NCBI GenBank assembly: GCA_021826565.1
Contig: JAKAZJ010000159.1
Location: forward strand, 1 to 5,647
Length of the DNA stretch: 5,647 nucleotides
DNA from: Pseudomonadota bacterium
GTDB lineage: Bacteria > Pseudomonadota > Alphaproteobacteria > Acetobacterales > Acetobacteraceae
Reading direction: 5' to 3'
Under the pieces are notes generated by a model. It was not told the origin of the DNA. It saw only the letters and a program-made list of their open reading frames with translations, and did not search any database. Shown here piece after piece: positions 1-5,647 of this stretch. The translations under genes and the position numbers were made by a program. Numbering within the stretch: the first letter of the stretch is position 1; the number at the start of each line of letters is the position of its first letter.

Positions 1-1136
1 GCCGCGCCGGCCTTCCCGTCGGTCCCGCCGAAACGTTGGCCGCGACCCGCGCCCTGACCCTGATCGACCTGGGAGAGCGCGCCGAAGCCCGCACCGCGCT
101 GCGCGCCATCATGGTGCATCGCCACGAGCACCAGGAGATTTTCGATCACGCCTTTGCGCTGTTTTTCCGTGATGCCGCAGCCTCCCACCAAGCTGCGGCG
201 ATGGCGCTGATGGACGCGGCCAAGCCACGGAATAGGGAGCCGCCGCCGCCCGGGTCCCGTCGTGTCGCCGAGGCCTTCTCACCCCCCCGCCCGCGCCCGC
301 CGCGCGACGAACCGCCGCCGCAGCTAGACGCCACGTTCACCGCCAGCGAACGCGAACGCCTGCAGGCGTTGGATTTCGAGGCGATGTCGGCGACCGAGAT
401 CGCCGAAGCCAAGCGCGAGATTCGTCGCCTGACGTTGCCGCTGGACCTGCGTCGGACCCGCCGCATCCACCCCGACGCCACGGGACCGATCATCGACTTG
501 CGCCGCACGCTCCGCGCCAGCCTGCGCCAGGGCGGGGAGATTTTCGACTTGGCCCGCGCCCGCCGCACGACACGCCCACCACCTTTGGTTGTGCTGTGCG
601 ACATCTCCGGATCCATGTCGCGCTACGCGCCACTGCTGGTGCATTTCCTGCATGCCCTGGCGAACCACCGCGACCGCGTTCACGTGTTCCTGTTCGGCAC
701 GCGCTTGACCAACATCACCCGCCACCTGCGCCACCGCGACGCCGAGGTCTCGTTCCAGATGGTCTCACATGCAGTCCCGGACTGGTCCGGCGGGACCCGC
801 ATCGGCGAAGCGCTGGCCGGGTTCAACCGGCTGTGGGCGCGGCGGGTCCTTGGGCAAGGAGCGGTGGTCCTGTTGATCACGGATGGGCTGGACCGACCGC
901 GCGAAGGCGAAGGCACCGAAGCGCTGTCCGAGGCTATGGCGCGACTGCACCGCTCCTGCGCGCGGCTGATCTGGCTCAACCCCCTGCTCCGCTGGGGCGG
1001 GTTCGAGGCCCGGCCGCAGGGCATTCGCGCCATGCTGCCGCATGTTGATGCGTTCCTTCCGGTGCACAGCCTGGATAGTTTGCGCGGGCTGATCGCGACC
1101 TTGTCCCATCCGCCGGGCGCCAGCGCCGCGGCTTGA
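1..1136 (+). CDS. CoxE-like VWA domain protein, 5' end outside the window
   Basis: The frame is open from the first full codon at position 3, giving 377 visible residues up to the TGA at 1134-1136. The residues before the in-frame TTG at 36 (reading RAGLPVGPAET) match the conserved N-terminal region of CoxE-like proteins, so the TTG is probably internal and the gene is cut by the window edge. Numbering from that TTG, residues about 68-95 are proline/arginine-rich and the VWA domain starts near 182. Its MIDAS metal site looks complete: DISGS (D189, S191, S193), T254 in WSGGT, and D283 in LITDG. Family knowledge: CoxE-type proteins work with MoxR/CoxD-type AAA+ ATPases in metalloenzyme maturation, first described for the Mo/Cu CO dehydrogenase. 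No ATPase or cox structural gene is visible, so the client is unknown. The family call is firm; the substrate is not. Confidence 0.88.
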   Translation, partial: RAGLPVGPAETLAATRALTLIDLGERAEARTALRAIMVHRHEHQEIFDHAFALFFRDAAASHQAAAMALMDAAKPRNREPPPPGSRRVAEAFSPPRPRPPRDEPPPQLDATFTASERERLQALDFEAMSATEIAEAKREIRRLTLPLDLRRTRRIHPDATGPIIDLRRTLRASLRQGGEIFDLARARRTTRPPPLVVLCDISGSMSRYAPLLVHFLHALANHRDRVHVFLFGTRLTNITRHLRHRDAEVSFQMVSHAVPDWSGGTRIGEALAGFNRLWARRVLGQGAVVLLITDGLDRPREGEGTEALSEAMARLHRSCARLIWLNPLLRWGGFEARPQGIRAMLPHVDAFLPVHSLDSLRGLIATLSHPPGASAAA

Positions 1137-1161
1137 CACACACGGGACCGAGGGTTGCAGT
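1133..1161 (+). promoter_or_regulatory. Weak candidate promoter before the oxygenase genes
   Basis: A perfect TTGACA hexamer sits at 1133-1138, overlapping the stop codon of the VWA gene. At 17-base spacing the matching -10 position (1156-1161) reads TGCAGT, only three of six matches to consensus. It lies about 50 bases before the oxygenase start, so it could give the oxygenase pair its own transcript. The poor -10 and the overlap with coding sequence keep this speculative. Confidence 0.15.
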
Positions 1162-1197
1162 GCCGCATCAGCGCGGCGCACGAACCGCGCCAGGTCC

Positions 1198-1203
1198 GGA
1201 GGA
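1198..1203 (+). promoter_or_regulatory. Shine-Dalgarno of the oxygenase large subunit
   Basis: GGAGGA lies six bases before the ATG at 1210. It is the strongest ribosome binding site in the plus-strand block and decides the start of the large subunit. Confidence 0.85.
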
Positions 1204-1209
1204 TCATCC

Positions 1210-2457
1210 ATGTCGGCAGCCGCTTCCCCAGCCGTTTCCCCTTGGCGCTGGCCCGCCGAGGGCAATACGCGGGTGCCATTCCGGGTCTATTCCGATCCCG
1301 AGATCCACGCCCTGGAACAGGCCCGCCTGTTCCGCGGTCCGGTCTGGCATTATCTATGCCTCGAGATCGACATCCCAAACTCGGGTGATTTCTGTCTGGC
1401 CGAAATTGGCGACACTCCGATCGTGGTAACCCGCGACGCGGATGGTGCGCTACACGCGCTGGTGAACCGCTGCGCGCACAAGGGAGCGCTGGTCTGCCTC
1501 AAGGAACGCGGCCACGCCGAAGCCCTGACCTGCGTCTATCACTCCTGGGCCTACGAACTGGACGGCAGCCTTCGCAGCGTTGCATTTCGCCACGGGCTGC
1601 GCGGCAAAGGGGGTATGCCGGAGGATTTCGACCCCGACAAGCATCGTCTGGAACAGATCCGGGTCACGACATTCTGCGGTCTGGTGTTCGGAACCTTCGC
1701 TGCCGCCACCCCCGATATCGAAATATTCCTCGGCCCTCAGGTGGCAGGCGTGCTGCGGAGGAATCTGGGGCGTAAGCTGAAGCGGCTGGGACGGCACAGC
1801 CAGATCATCCACAATAACTGGAAGCTCTACGCCGAGAATGTGCGGGATTCCTATCATGCCACCCTGCTCCACACCTTCTACACCACGTTCAAGATCAACC
1901 GTCTGGACATGGACGGCGGCATGATCCTGTCCGATGACGGTCGCCACAGCCTGAGCTATGCGAAGCGCGCCGCGCTGCAGGAATCGAACGAATACGCAAA
2001 CATCCATTCTGCGCAATACAAATCCGGCCTGCACGGACCGGAGCTGTTGGAGAGCTTCACCGAGTTCGATGACGGTATTACCCACATGATCCAGACCGTA
2101 TTTCCCACACTCACCGTCCAGTTGACGCTCAATTCGCTCGCAGTGCGCTTCTTTACCCCGCGCGGCATGGACCGGACCGAGCTGTTCTGGAACTATCTCG
2201 GCTACGAGGACGATACCCCGGAACGCACCGCTTTGCGCGCTCGTCAAGCCAACCTGACCGGCGCTGGCGGACTGGTCTCCCTCGAAGACGGCTGCATCAA
2301 CGAGTTCGTCCAGCGCGGCTCCCGCGGTAGTCCGGACGCGCTCGAGTTCCTTGAGATGGGCGGACGAGACGTGGCCTCCTCGGACGGTTCGCGCGCCACT
2401 GAGACCGCGATACGCGGGTTCTGGCAGGCATATCGCGGGTTGATGGGACTGCAATGA
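1210..2457 (+). CDS. Rieske aromatic-ring hydroxylating oxygenase, large (alpha) subunit, AndAc/NagG-like
   Basis: This 415-residue protein is the catalytic subunit of a Rieske non-heme iron oxygenase, which adds O2-derived hydroxyl groups to an aromatic ring in the cytoplasm. The N-terminal Rieske domain has both [2Fe-2S] motifs: C88-x-H90 and C108-x2-H111. The C-terminal catalytic domain has the mononuclear iron site, NNWKLYAEN followed by D213, H216 and H221, with the same D-x2-H-x4-H spacing as naphthalene dioxygenase. The third iron ligand is probably D360 in LEDGCINEF. The N-terminal layout (RVPF, VYSDPEI, LEQARLFRG, IPNSGDF) and NRCAHKGALVC resemble anthranilate 1,2-dioxygenase AndAc and salicylate 5-hydroxylase NagG, so the substrate is probably an aminated or hydroxylated benzoate; this is inferred from remembered family sequences. 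K91 replaces the usual arginine of CxHRG. The gene overlaps the small subunit by ATGA. Enzyme class is near certain; substrate is open. Confidence 0.93.
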   Translation: MSAAASPAVSPWRWPAEGNTRVPFRVYSDPEIHALEQARLFRGPVWHYLCLEIDIPNSGDFCLAEIGDTPIVVTRDADGALHALVNRCAHKGALVCLKERGHAEALTCVYHSWAYELDGSLRSVAFRHGLRGKGGMPEDFDPDKHRLEQIRVTTFCGLVFGTFAAATPDIEIFLGPQVAGVLRRNLGRKLKRLGRHSQIIHNNWKLYAENVRDSYHATLLHTFYTTFKINRLDMDGGMILSDDGRHSLSYAKRAALQESNEYANIHSAQYKSGLHGPELLESFTEFDDGITHMIQTVFPTLTVQLTLNSLAVRFFTPRGMDRTELFWNYLGYEDDTPERTALRARQANLTGAGGLVSLEDGCINEFVQRGSRGSPDALEFLEMGGRDVASSDGSRATETAIRGFWQAYRGLMGLQ

Positions 2458-2927
2458 TCAACCCCGATCTGGCAGCCAGCGCGGCTGACCTGCTCGCCGC
2501 CATCGCCCACGCGATCGACGACGACGCCCTGGAATCCTGGCCCCATTTTTTCACGGAGGACGCCCCCTACCGCATCGTCCCGCGCGAAAGCTATGAAGCC
2601 GGGGACCCGATCGGGATCCTGTCCTGCCACGGCCGCGGCATGATGCGCGACCGCGTGCTGGCCCTGCGCACCGCGAATATCTACGAGCCACACACATTCT
2701 GCCACGTGCTTTCCATCCCCACGCTGTCCCGGGCCGCCGATGGAACGCTGCTCTCCCGCTGCAATTTCGCGCTGTATCGTACCCAGCAAGCGGGCGGGAC
2801 CATGCTGTTCGCAGCCGGCAAATTCCTTGACCGGATTGTGGAACAGAACGGGACGCTGCTTATCGGATCGCGGGAGGTGGTCCTGGAATCCCGTCGCATA
2901 GACATCCTGATCGTGCTGCCGATCTGA
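2454..2927 (+). CDS. Aromatic-ring hydroxylating oxygenase, small (beta) subunit, AndAd-like
   Basis: This 157-residue protein has the SnoaL/NTF2-like fold family features of ring-hydroxylating dioxygenase beta subunits, which form the structural half of an alpha3beta3 hexamer and have no cofactor of their own. Supporting stretches are the N-terminal helix region with SWPHFFTEDAPYRIVPRE (about residues 28-45), MMRDRVLALRTANIYEPHTF (about 63-82) and the C-terminal end SRRIDILIVLPI, all typical of anthranilate-dioxygenase-type small subunits. Its length is at the short end of the usual range of about 155-190. Its ATG overlaps the alpha stop codon (ATGA at 2454-2457) and only a weak GGGA precedes it, so translation is probably coupled to the alpha subunit, consistent with fixed stoichiometry. 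No ferredoxin or reductase follows, because the flagellar operon begins 7 bases beyond the stop on the other strand. Confidence 0.92.
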   Translation: MINPDLAASAADLLAAIAHAIDDDALESWPHFFTEDAPYRIVPRESYEAGDPIGILSCHGRGMMRDRVLALRTANIYEPHTFCHVLSIPTLSRAADGTLLSRCNFALYRTQQAGGTMLFAAGKFLDRIVEQNGTLLIGSREVVLESRRIDILIVLPI

Positions 2928-2934
2928 CTACGGC

Positions 2935-3657
2935 TCAGAATGGCGCGATCGCGTCCAGCGCCTGCTGGCCCCAACGCGGCCCCTGCACCGCGGAAAGCTC
3001 GCCCCTGCCACCATAAGCAATCCGAGCTTCAGCCAGACGATCGCTGGTGATCGTGTTGTCCGATGCGATATCCTCCGGGCGGATCACCCCGCTCACCCGC
3101 AATACGCGCAACTCGTTATCGACCCGGAACTCCTGACTTGCCACCACCACCAGGTTCCCGTCCGGCAAAACCTGGGTCACCTCGCCACCCAGGCGCAAGG
3201 TCACTTGTTCCTGGCGCTGGATCTGTCCCGTCCCGGTGTTGCCGTTGGCACTGCTGGACGAGACCAGCTTGGACGGGTCGATCGGCACATGGGTCAGCAG
3301 GTTCTCCAATCCGAAGAAGTTCGGAACCCCGAGCGACTCGGATCCACTACGTGTCGCTGTAGTGGCGTTCTTGAGGTTGGCACTGTCGTTCATCGTCACC
3401 ACGATCGTCACCAGGTCCCCCACCCGCGCGGCTCGCTGATCCTTGAAGAACGCGCGCGAGCCGGGGCGCCAGAGCGAGTTCTCCTGATGCGGCACCGGCC
3501 GCAGCGCCGGCATCGGCATCGTTACCGGATGGTAGCCAGGCTGCTGGGCTGGATTCGCCGTCGGCGTCATCATCGGCGGTCGTCCCACCTCGGCCAGATC
3601 CTGCAACACTCCGCAGCCGGACAGGCCAAAGATCAGCAGGAGCGCCGCGCGCTTCAT
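2935..3657 (-). CDS. flgH: Flagellar L-ring lipoprotein FlgH
   Basis: FlgH forms the L ring, the outer-membrane bushing around the flagellar rod. The 240-residue product starts with a lipoprotein signal: basic MKR, a hydrophobic run and the lipobox LSGC with the lipidated cysteine at C15. The residue after it is glycine, not aspartate, consistent with outer-membrane sorting. The family core follows: SLW (61-63), AFFKDQRA (69-76), VGDLVTI (79-85), NFFG (113-116), VLPDGNLVV (163-171), SGVIRPEDI (189-197) and a C-terminal ARIAYGGRGELS. Length is normal for the family. Its ATG overlaps the flgA stop codon (4 bases), so it is probably translated by coupling, helped by a G-rich stretch upstream. 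It is the last gene of the flagellar block visible here, and its stop lies 7 bases from the converging oxygenase beta gene. Confidence 0.97.
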   Translation of the reverse strand: MKRAALLLIFGLSGCGVLQDLAEVGRPPMMTPTANPAQQPGYHPVTMPMPALRPVPHQENSLWRPGSRAFFKDQRAARVGDLVTIVVTMNDSANLKNATTATRSGSESLGVPNFFGLENLLTHVPIDPSKLVSSSSANGNTGTGQIQRQEQVTLRLGGEVTQVLPDGNLVVVASQEFRVDNELRVLRVSGVIRPEDIASDNTITSDRLAEARIAYGGRGELSAVQGPRWGQQALDAIAPF

Positions 3658-4613
3658 CGAACCACGCCCCCGGCCGGGATCAACGGCGGGCTGCCTGCGA
3701 TCACGCGCACCTGGCCCGGTCCGGTGACCATCGCCTCCAGCACCGCATGCGACACGGGGTTCAGAACGCGCACTCGGTCTCCCGCCCCACCCGCGTCCAA
3801 CGCCCGGCCCGACGCGGTCAGTGCGAGACCAGGGCTGCGCACGCGGATCAGCACGGCAGCGCCCTTGCGCACCAACTGCGGCGGGCGCAGCGCGCCGCGC
3901 GGGAACGTGGCGCCGGCGCCCAGCGCGTGTTCCAGCTCTCGCCCCACCACCTGATCCAAGCGCAGCGCCGCCCCGCCCGCGACCAGCGCTCGGCGGCGCC
4001 GTTGCAGCCGTAGATCCGCCACGGACAGGATCGTCCCGGCCGGCAGCCGATGCGCGGCAACCGGCAGTTCCACCGTCGCCTCCACCCTTCCGGACAATGG
4101 CAGCGAAATCGCCGTGATCCCCGCAGCACTCAGAAGCAACAACGCGCTAAACCTTCCCGATCCCGGATCGAACGCCAGCGCCGAGATCGCCGGCGTCACA
4201 ACCGGCGTCAACGGCACCAGCGGCGGATCGAAGCGATCGAGCGTGATCCGCGCATACCGTCCCGCGCCCGCGCCCCGCAGCGCCGCGCGCAGCGGCACCA
4301 TGGCATCGCCGCGGGTGAACGCCCGCCCGGGCCATGCCAGGACCGCGCGATCGGCGGGCGATGCCGGGCGCCAGGCCACGTCGTACCGCCGCGCGATATA
4401 GGCAAGCTGCGTCGCCGCCACGACAATCCGCCCACCCGGCGCCGGACCCGGCCCCAGCACGCGCCCGCCATCCTGTCCCGCATGGGCGAACAAATCGCGC
4501 AGCCGCACAACCGGGCCGGACAGCGTGGTCATCGGCCGCAATTCGGGCCGTGGCGCGGCGCCAGCCGGGGCCGCCAGCAACGCCAGCGTCAGAGCGATGC
4601 AGGACGCCTTCAT
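3654..4613 (-). CDS. flgA: Flagellar P-ring assembly chaperone FlgA
   Basis: FlgA is a periplasmic chaperone needed for polymerising FlgI into the P ring. The 319-residue product begins with a Sec signal peptide (hydrophobic residues 5-17, probable cleavage after AGA at 17-19). The recognisable FlgA region is C-terminal: a SAF-type domain at about 184-245 (LPVAAHRLPAGTILSVADL, then VVGRELEHAL) and a beta-rich segment from about 246 containing LVRKGAAVLIRV, GRALDAGGAGDRVRVLNP and a final GPGQVRV. The protein is about 100 residues longer than enterobacterial FlgA, with an extra N-terminal part (about 20-180) as commonly seen in alphaproteobacteria. It overlaps flgG by ATGA upstream and flgH by ATGA downstream. 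No good Shine-Dalgarno precedes its ATG, which favours translational coupling to flgG. Confidence 0.95.
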   Translation of the reverse strand: MKASCIALTLALLAAPAGAAPRPELRPMTTLSGPVVRLRDLFAHAGQDGGRVLGPGPAPGGRIVVAATQLAYIARRYDVAWRPASPADRAVLAWPGRAFTRGDAMVPLRAALRGAGAGRYARITLDRFDPPLVPLTPVVTPAISALAFDPGSGRFSALLLLSAAGITAISLPLSGRVEATVELPVAAHRLPAGTILSVADLRLQRRRRALVAGGAALRLDQVVGRELEHALGAGATFPRGALRPPQLVRKGAAVLIRVRSPGLALTASGRALDAGGAGDRVRVLNPVSHAVLEAMVTGPGQVRVIAGSPPLIPAGGVVR

Positions 4614-5395
4614 TGCAGGTTCGCCAAGGTCGACATCATCTGGTCGGTTGTCGTGATCACCTTGCTGTTCATCTCGTAGGCACGCTGCGCGGTGATAAGA
4701 TTTGTGATCTCGCTCACCACGTTAACATTCGACGTCTCGATGAATCCTTGCATCACCGAGCCGAACCCCGGATCCGCCGGATTGCCCTGGACCGACGCGC
4801 CGGAGGCCGAGGTCTGCACGAACAGGTTGCCGCCTTCGGCCTGCAAGCCGGCATCGTTCGGGAACGATGCCAGCTGGATCTGTCCCAATGTCTGGGGCGC
4901 GGTCTGCCCGCTGATCGTCGCCTGAACCTGGCCGGAAGTGTTGATGGTCACCGAGGTTGCGTTGGTCGGCACCTGGATCCCCGGCTGTACGACATACCCG
5001 TCCGCGGTGACGATGGTCCCGTCGGGTGCCAGGCCGAACGTGCCGTCGCGGGTATAGGCGGTGGACCCGGACGGCAGCGTGACCTGGAAATACCCGTTGC
5101 CCTGGATTGCCAGGTCAAGCGAATTGGAGGTCTGCTGCAGATTCCCCTGCTCGTTGATGCGATAGATCGCCGCCGTCTTCACACCAAGTCCGATCTGCGC
5201 GCCGGACGGCACGATCGAACCGGAGGACGATGAATTGGACCCGACGCGACGCAGGTTCTGATAGATCAGGTCCTGGAACTCGGCGCGCTGGCGCTTGAAT
5301 CCCGTAGTGGTCATATTAGCGATATTGTTAGATATTACTTCCACATTTGTCTGCTGCGCCTGCATCCCGGTGGCAGCAATATCAAGCGCCCGCAT
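4610..5395 (-). CDS. flgG: Flagellar distal rod protein FlgG
   Basis: FlgG polymerises into the distal rod of the flagellar basal body and is exported by the flagellar type III system, so it has no cleavable signal. The 261-residue length is standard. The N-terminal rod motif is clear (ALDIAATGMQAQQ at 3-15, ISNNIANMTTTGF at 21-33), followed by the FlgG-type GAQIGLGVKT (65-74), the QGNGYF / YTRDGTFGL core (98-122), DGYVVQPGIQVP (132-143), and the C-terminal motif EITNLITAQRAYEMNSKVI (229-247) that forms the coiled coil with the N-terminus. The ATG at 5395 is fixed by a strong Shine-Dalgarno five bases away. Codons 17-28 are strikingly AT-rich compared with the rest. Downstream it overlaps flgA by ATGA. 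Confidence 0.98.
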   Translation of the reverse strand: MRALDIAATGMQAQQTNVEVISNNIANMTTTGFKRQRAEFQDLIYQNLRRVGSNSSSSGSIVPSGAQIGLGVKTAAIYRINEQGNLQQTSNSLDLAIQGNGYFQVTLPSGSTAYTRDGTFGLAPDGTIVTADGYVVQPGIQVPTNATSVTINTSGQVQATISGQTAPQTLGQIQLASFPNDAGLQAEGGNLFVQTSASGASVQGNPADPGFGSVMQGFIETSNVNVVSEITNLITAQRAYEMNSKVITTTDQMMSTLANLQ

Positions 5396-5400
5396 GAGCG

Positions 5401-5408
5401 TCCTCCTT
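5401..5408 (-). promoter_or_regulatory. Strong Shine-Dalgarno of flgG
   Basis: On the minus strand AAGGAGGA lies five bases before the flgG ATG, a near-perfect match to the anti-Shine-Dalgarno. It directly abuts the TAG stop of the preceding small ORF (5409-5411), so ribosomes finishing that ORF would stop on top of the flgG initiation site. Confidence 0.85.
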
Positions 5409-5507
5409 CTAGTGGGTCAGCGACAGAAGCGGTGTCAACAGCGCCGTCGCGGCTGCCAATCCGACGGCAAGAACCAAACCGGGGACGATCATGTGCGAGG
5501 GGATCAT
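5409..5507 (-). CDS. Small hydrophobic peptide ORF between flgF and flgG, unknown function
   Basis: This 32-codon frame is not a family I recognise. It starts with an ATG that overlaps the flgF stop codon (ATGA), the same junction type used elsewhere in this operon. GGGGA (plus-strand 5515-5519) lies seven bases before it as a plausible Shine-Dalgarno, and it ends in TAG directly before the flgG Shine-Dalgarno. The peptide begins MIPSHM, and residues about 7-30 are almost wholly hydrophobic (IVPGLVLAVGLAAATALLTP and onward), enough for one membrane-spanning helix. It ends in THR-HIS (TH) and has no acidic or basic residue apart from two histidines. It fills the flgF-flgG gap exactly. It could be a small membrane protein of the basal body, a leader-like ORF coupling flgF to flgG translation, or a chance frame. 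The neat fit at both ends favours real translation; function is unknown. Confidence 0.6.
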   Translation of the reverse strand: MIPSHMIVPGLVLAVGLAAATALLTPLLSLTH

Positions 5508-5647
5508 GGCAGATTCCCCGGAGCTGGCAGCAATTTGTCGGTTGTCGTCGATTTCCGTTTTGATTCCGCCTGCACGAACTGCGCGACAAAATCGAACTGG
5601 CGTGAAGTGTCGATCATCCGGGTCAGCTCGGTGATCGGCTGGACGTT
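5504..5647 (-). CDS. flgF: Flagellar proximal rod protein FlgF, C-terminal end only
   Basis: The last 47 residues of a minus-strand gene are visible, with the rest beyond the right edge. They read NVQPITELTRMIDTSRQFDF and continue to the TGA at 5504-5506. This is the C-terminal motif of flagellar rod/hook proteins (N-V-x-P-I-T-E-L-T-R-M-I), and position directly before flgG makes FlgF the natural assignment. The usual R-A-Y-E of the motif is R-Q-F-D here. The tail VAQFVQAESKRKSTTTDKLL then runs somewhat longer than the matching part of FlgG (compare its TTTDQMM). It ends in a short proline-containing extension, PAPGNLP. FlgF forms part of the proximal rod joining the MS-ring side to FlgG. The stop codon overlaps the ATG of the following small ORF. 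Confidence 0.88.
   Translation of the reverse strand, partial: NVQPITELTRMIDTSRQFDFVAQFVQAESKRKSTTTDKLLPAPGNLP

Noticed and set aside
36..38. TTG as the start of the VWA gene
   Set aside because: The frame is open back to the window edge and the upstream residues fit the conserved CoxE N-terminal region, so this codon is probably internal.
1171..1191. GC-only hairpin (GCGCGG 1171-1176 / CCGCGC 1185-1190) between the VWA and oxygenase genes as a terminator
   Set aside because: No T-run follows, and the Shine-Dalgarno comes directly after. It may fold, but there is no support for an intrinsic terminator.
1264..1280. Minus-strand TGGCAC with a downstream TTGC inside the oxygenase gene as a sigma-54 promoter
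   Set aside because: The spacing between GG and GC is two bases too long for sigma-54, which tolerates little variation, and no gene lies suitably downstream.
1450..2454. Long minus-strand open frame of 334 codons opposite the oxygenase alpha gene
   Set aside because: It is antisense to a well-supported gene, has no family resemblance, and such frames are expected in GC-rich coding DNA.
2944..2953. Perfect palindrome CGCGATCGCG near the 3' end of flgH
   Set aside because: It is a single ten-base copy within coding sequence of a GC-rich genome, with no partner copy or context suggesting a binding site.
3378..3394. TGGCAC followed by TTCAT inside flgH as a sigma-54 promoter
   Set aside because: The -12 GC element is missing, and the site is inside a gene pointing against the operon.
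4334..5233. Plus-strand open frame of 299 codons opposite flgA and flgG
   Set aside because: It is low-complexity, arginine/alanine-rich and antisense to two clear flagellar genes.
5335..5589. Minus-strand 84-codon frame spanning the flgF end, the small ORF and the flgG start
   Set aside because: It lies in a different frame from all three genes, has arginine/cysteine-rich shadow composition and crosses real start and stop signals.

Overview
This is a GC-rich bacterial window. It looks like an alphaproteobacterium, probably of the Rhodospirillales/Acetobacteraceae type. That placement is inferred from base composition, from the gene order flgF-flgG-flgA-flgH seen in alphaproteobacteria, and from the style of the proteins; no taxonomic marker is present. 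The genes form two oppositely oriented blocks that converge near position 2930. Together they cover almost the whole window, and no gene-free stretch reaches 100 bases.

Plus-strand block (1-2927). It opens with the 3' part of a CoxE-like von Willebrand factor A (VWA) protein whose true start lies before the window. After a 73-base gap and a strong ribosome binding site come the large and small subunits of a Rieske non-heme iron aromatic-ring hydroxylating oxygenase. These two genes overlap by ATGA. The large subunit most resembles the anthranilate 1,2-dioxygenase (AndAc) / salicylate 5-hydroxylase (NagG) group. No ferredoxin or reductase for it is visible.

Minus-strand block (2935-5647, read right to left). 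This is a flagellar rod/ring operon: the 3' end of flgF (proximal rod), an unlisted 32-codon reading frame for a small hydrophobic peptide, flgG (distal rod), flgA (P-ring assembly chaperone) and flgH (L-ring lipoprotein). Three junctions are ATGA overlaps (flgF/small ORF, flgG/flgA, flgA/flgH). The small-ORF stop codon directly abuts the strong flgG Shine-Dalgarno, so the block reads as one translationally coupled transcript whose promoter lies outside the window.

How the parts work together. The flagellar genes build the rod that crosses the periplasm and the rings around it. The oxygenase would hydroxylate an aromatic acid using electrons from a partner encoded elsewhere. The CoxE-like protein would act with a MoxR-type AAA+ ATPase on some metalloenzyme. 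No functional link between the two blocks is visible. The most interesting item is the small membrane-peptide ORF between flgF and flgG. Next are the pairing of a CoxE-like gene with a ring-hydroxylating oxygenase, and the 7-base convergent junction without a visible terminator. I see no mobile element, CRISPR array, tRNA or rRNA, and no convincing sign of a wholly new system.
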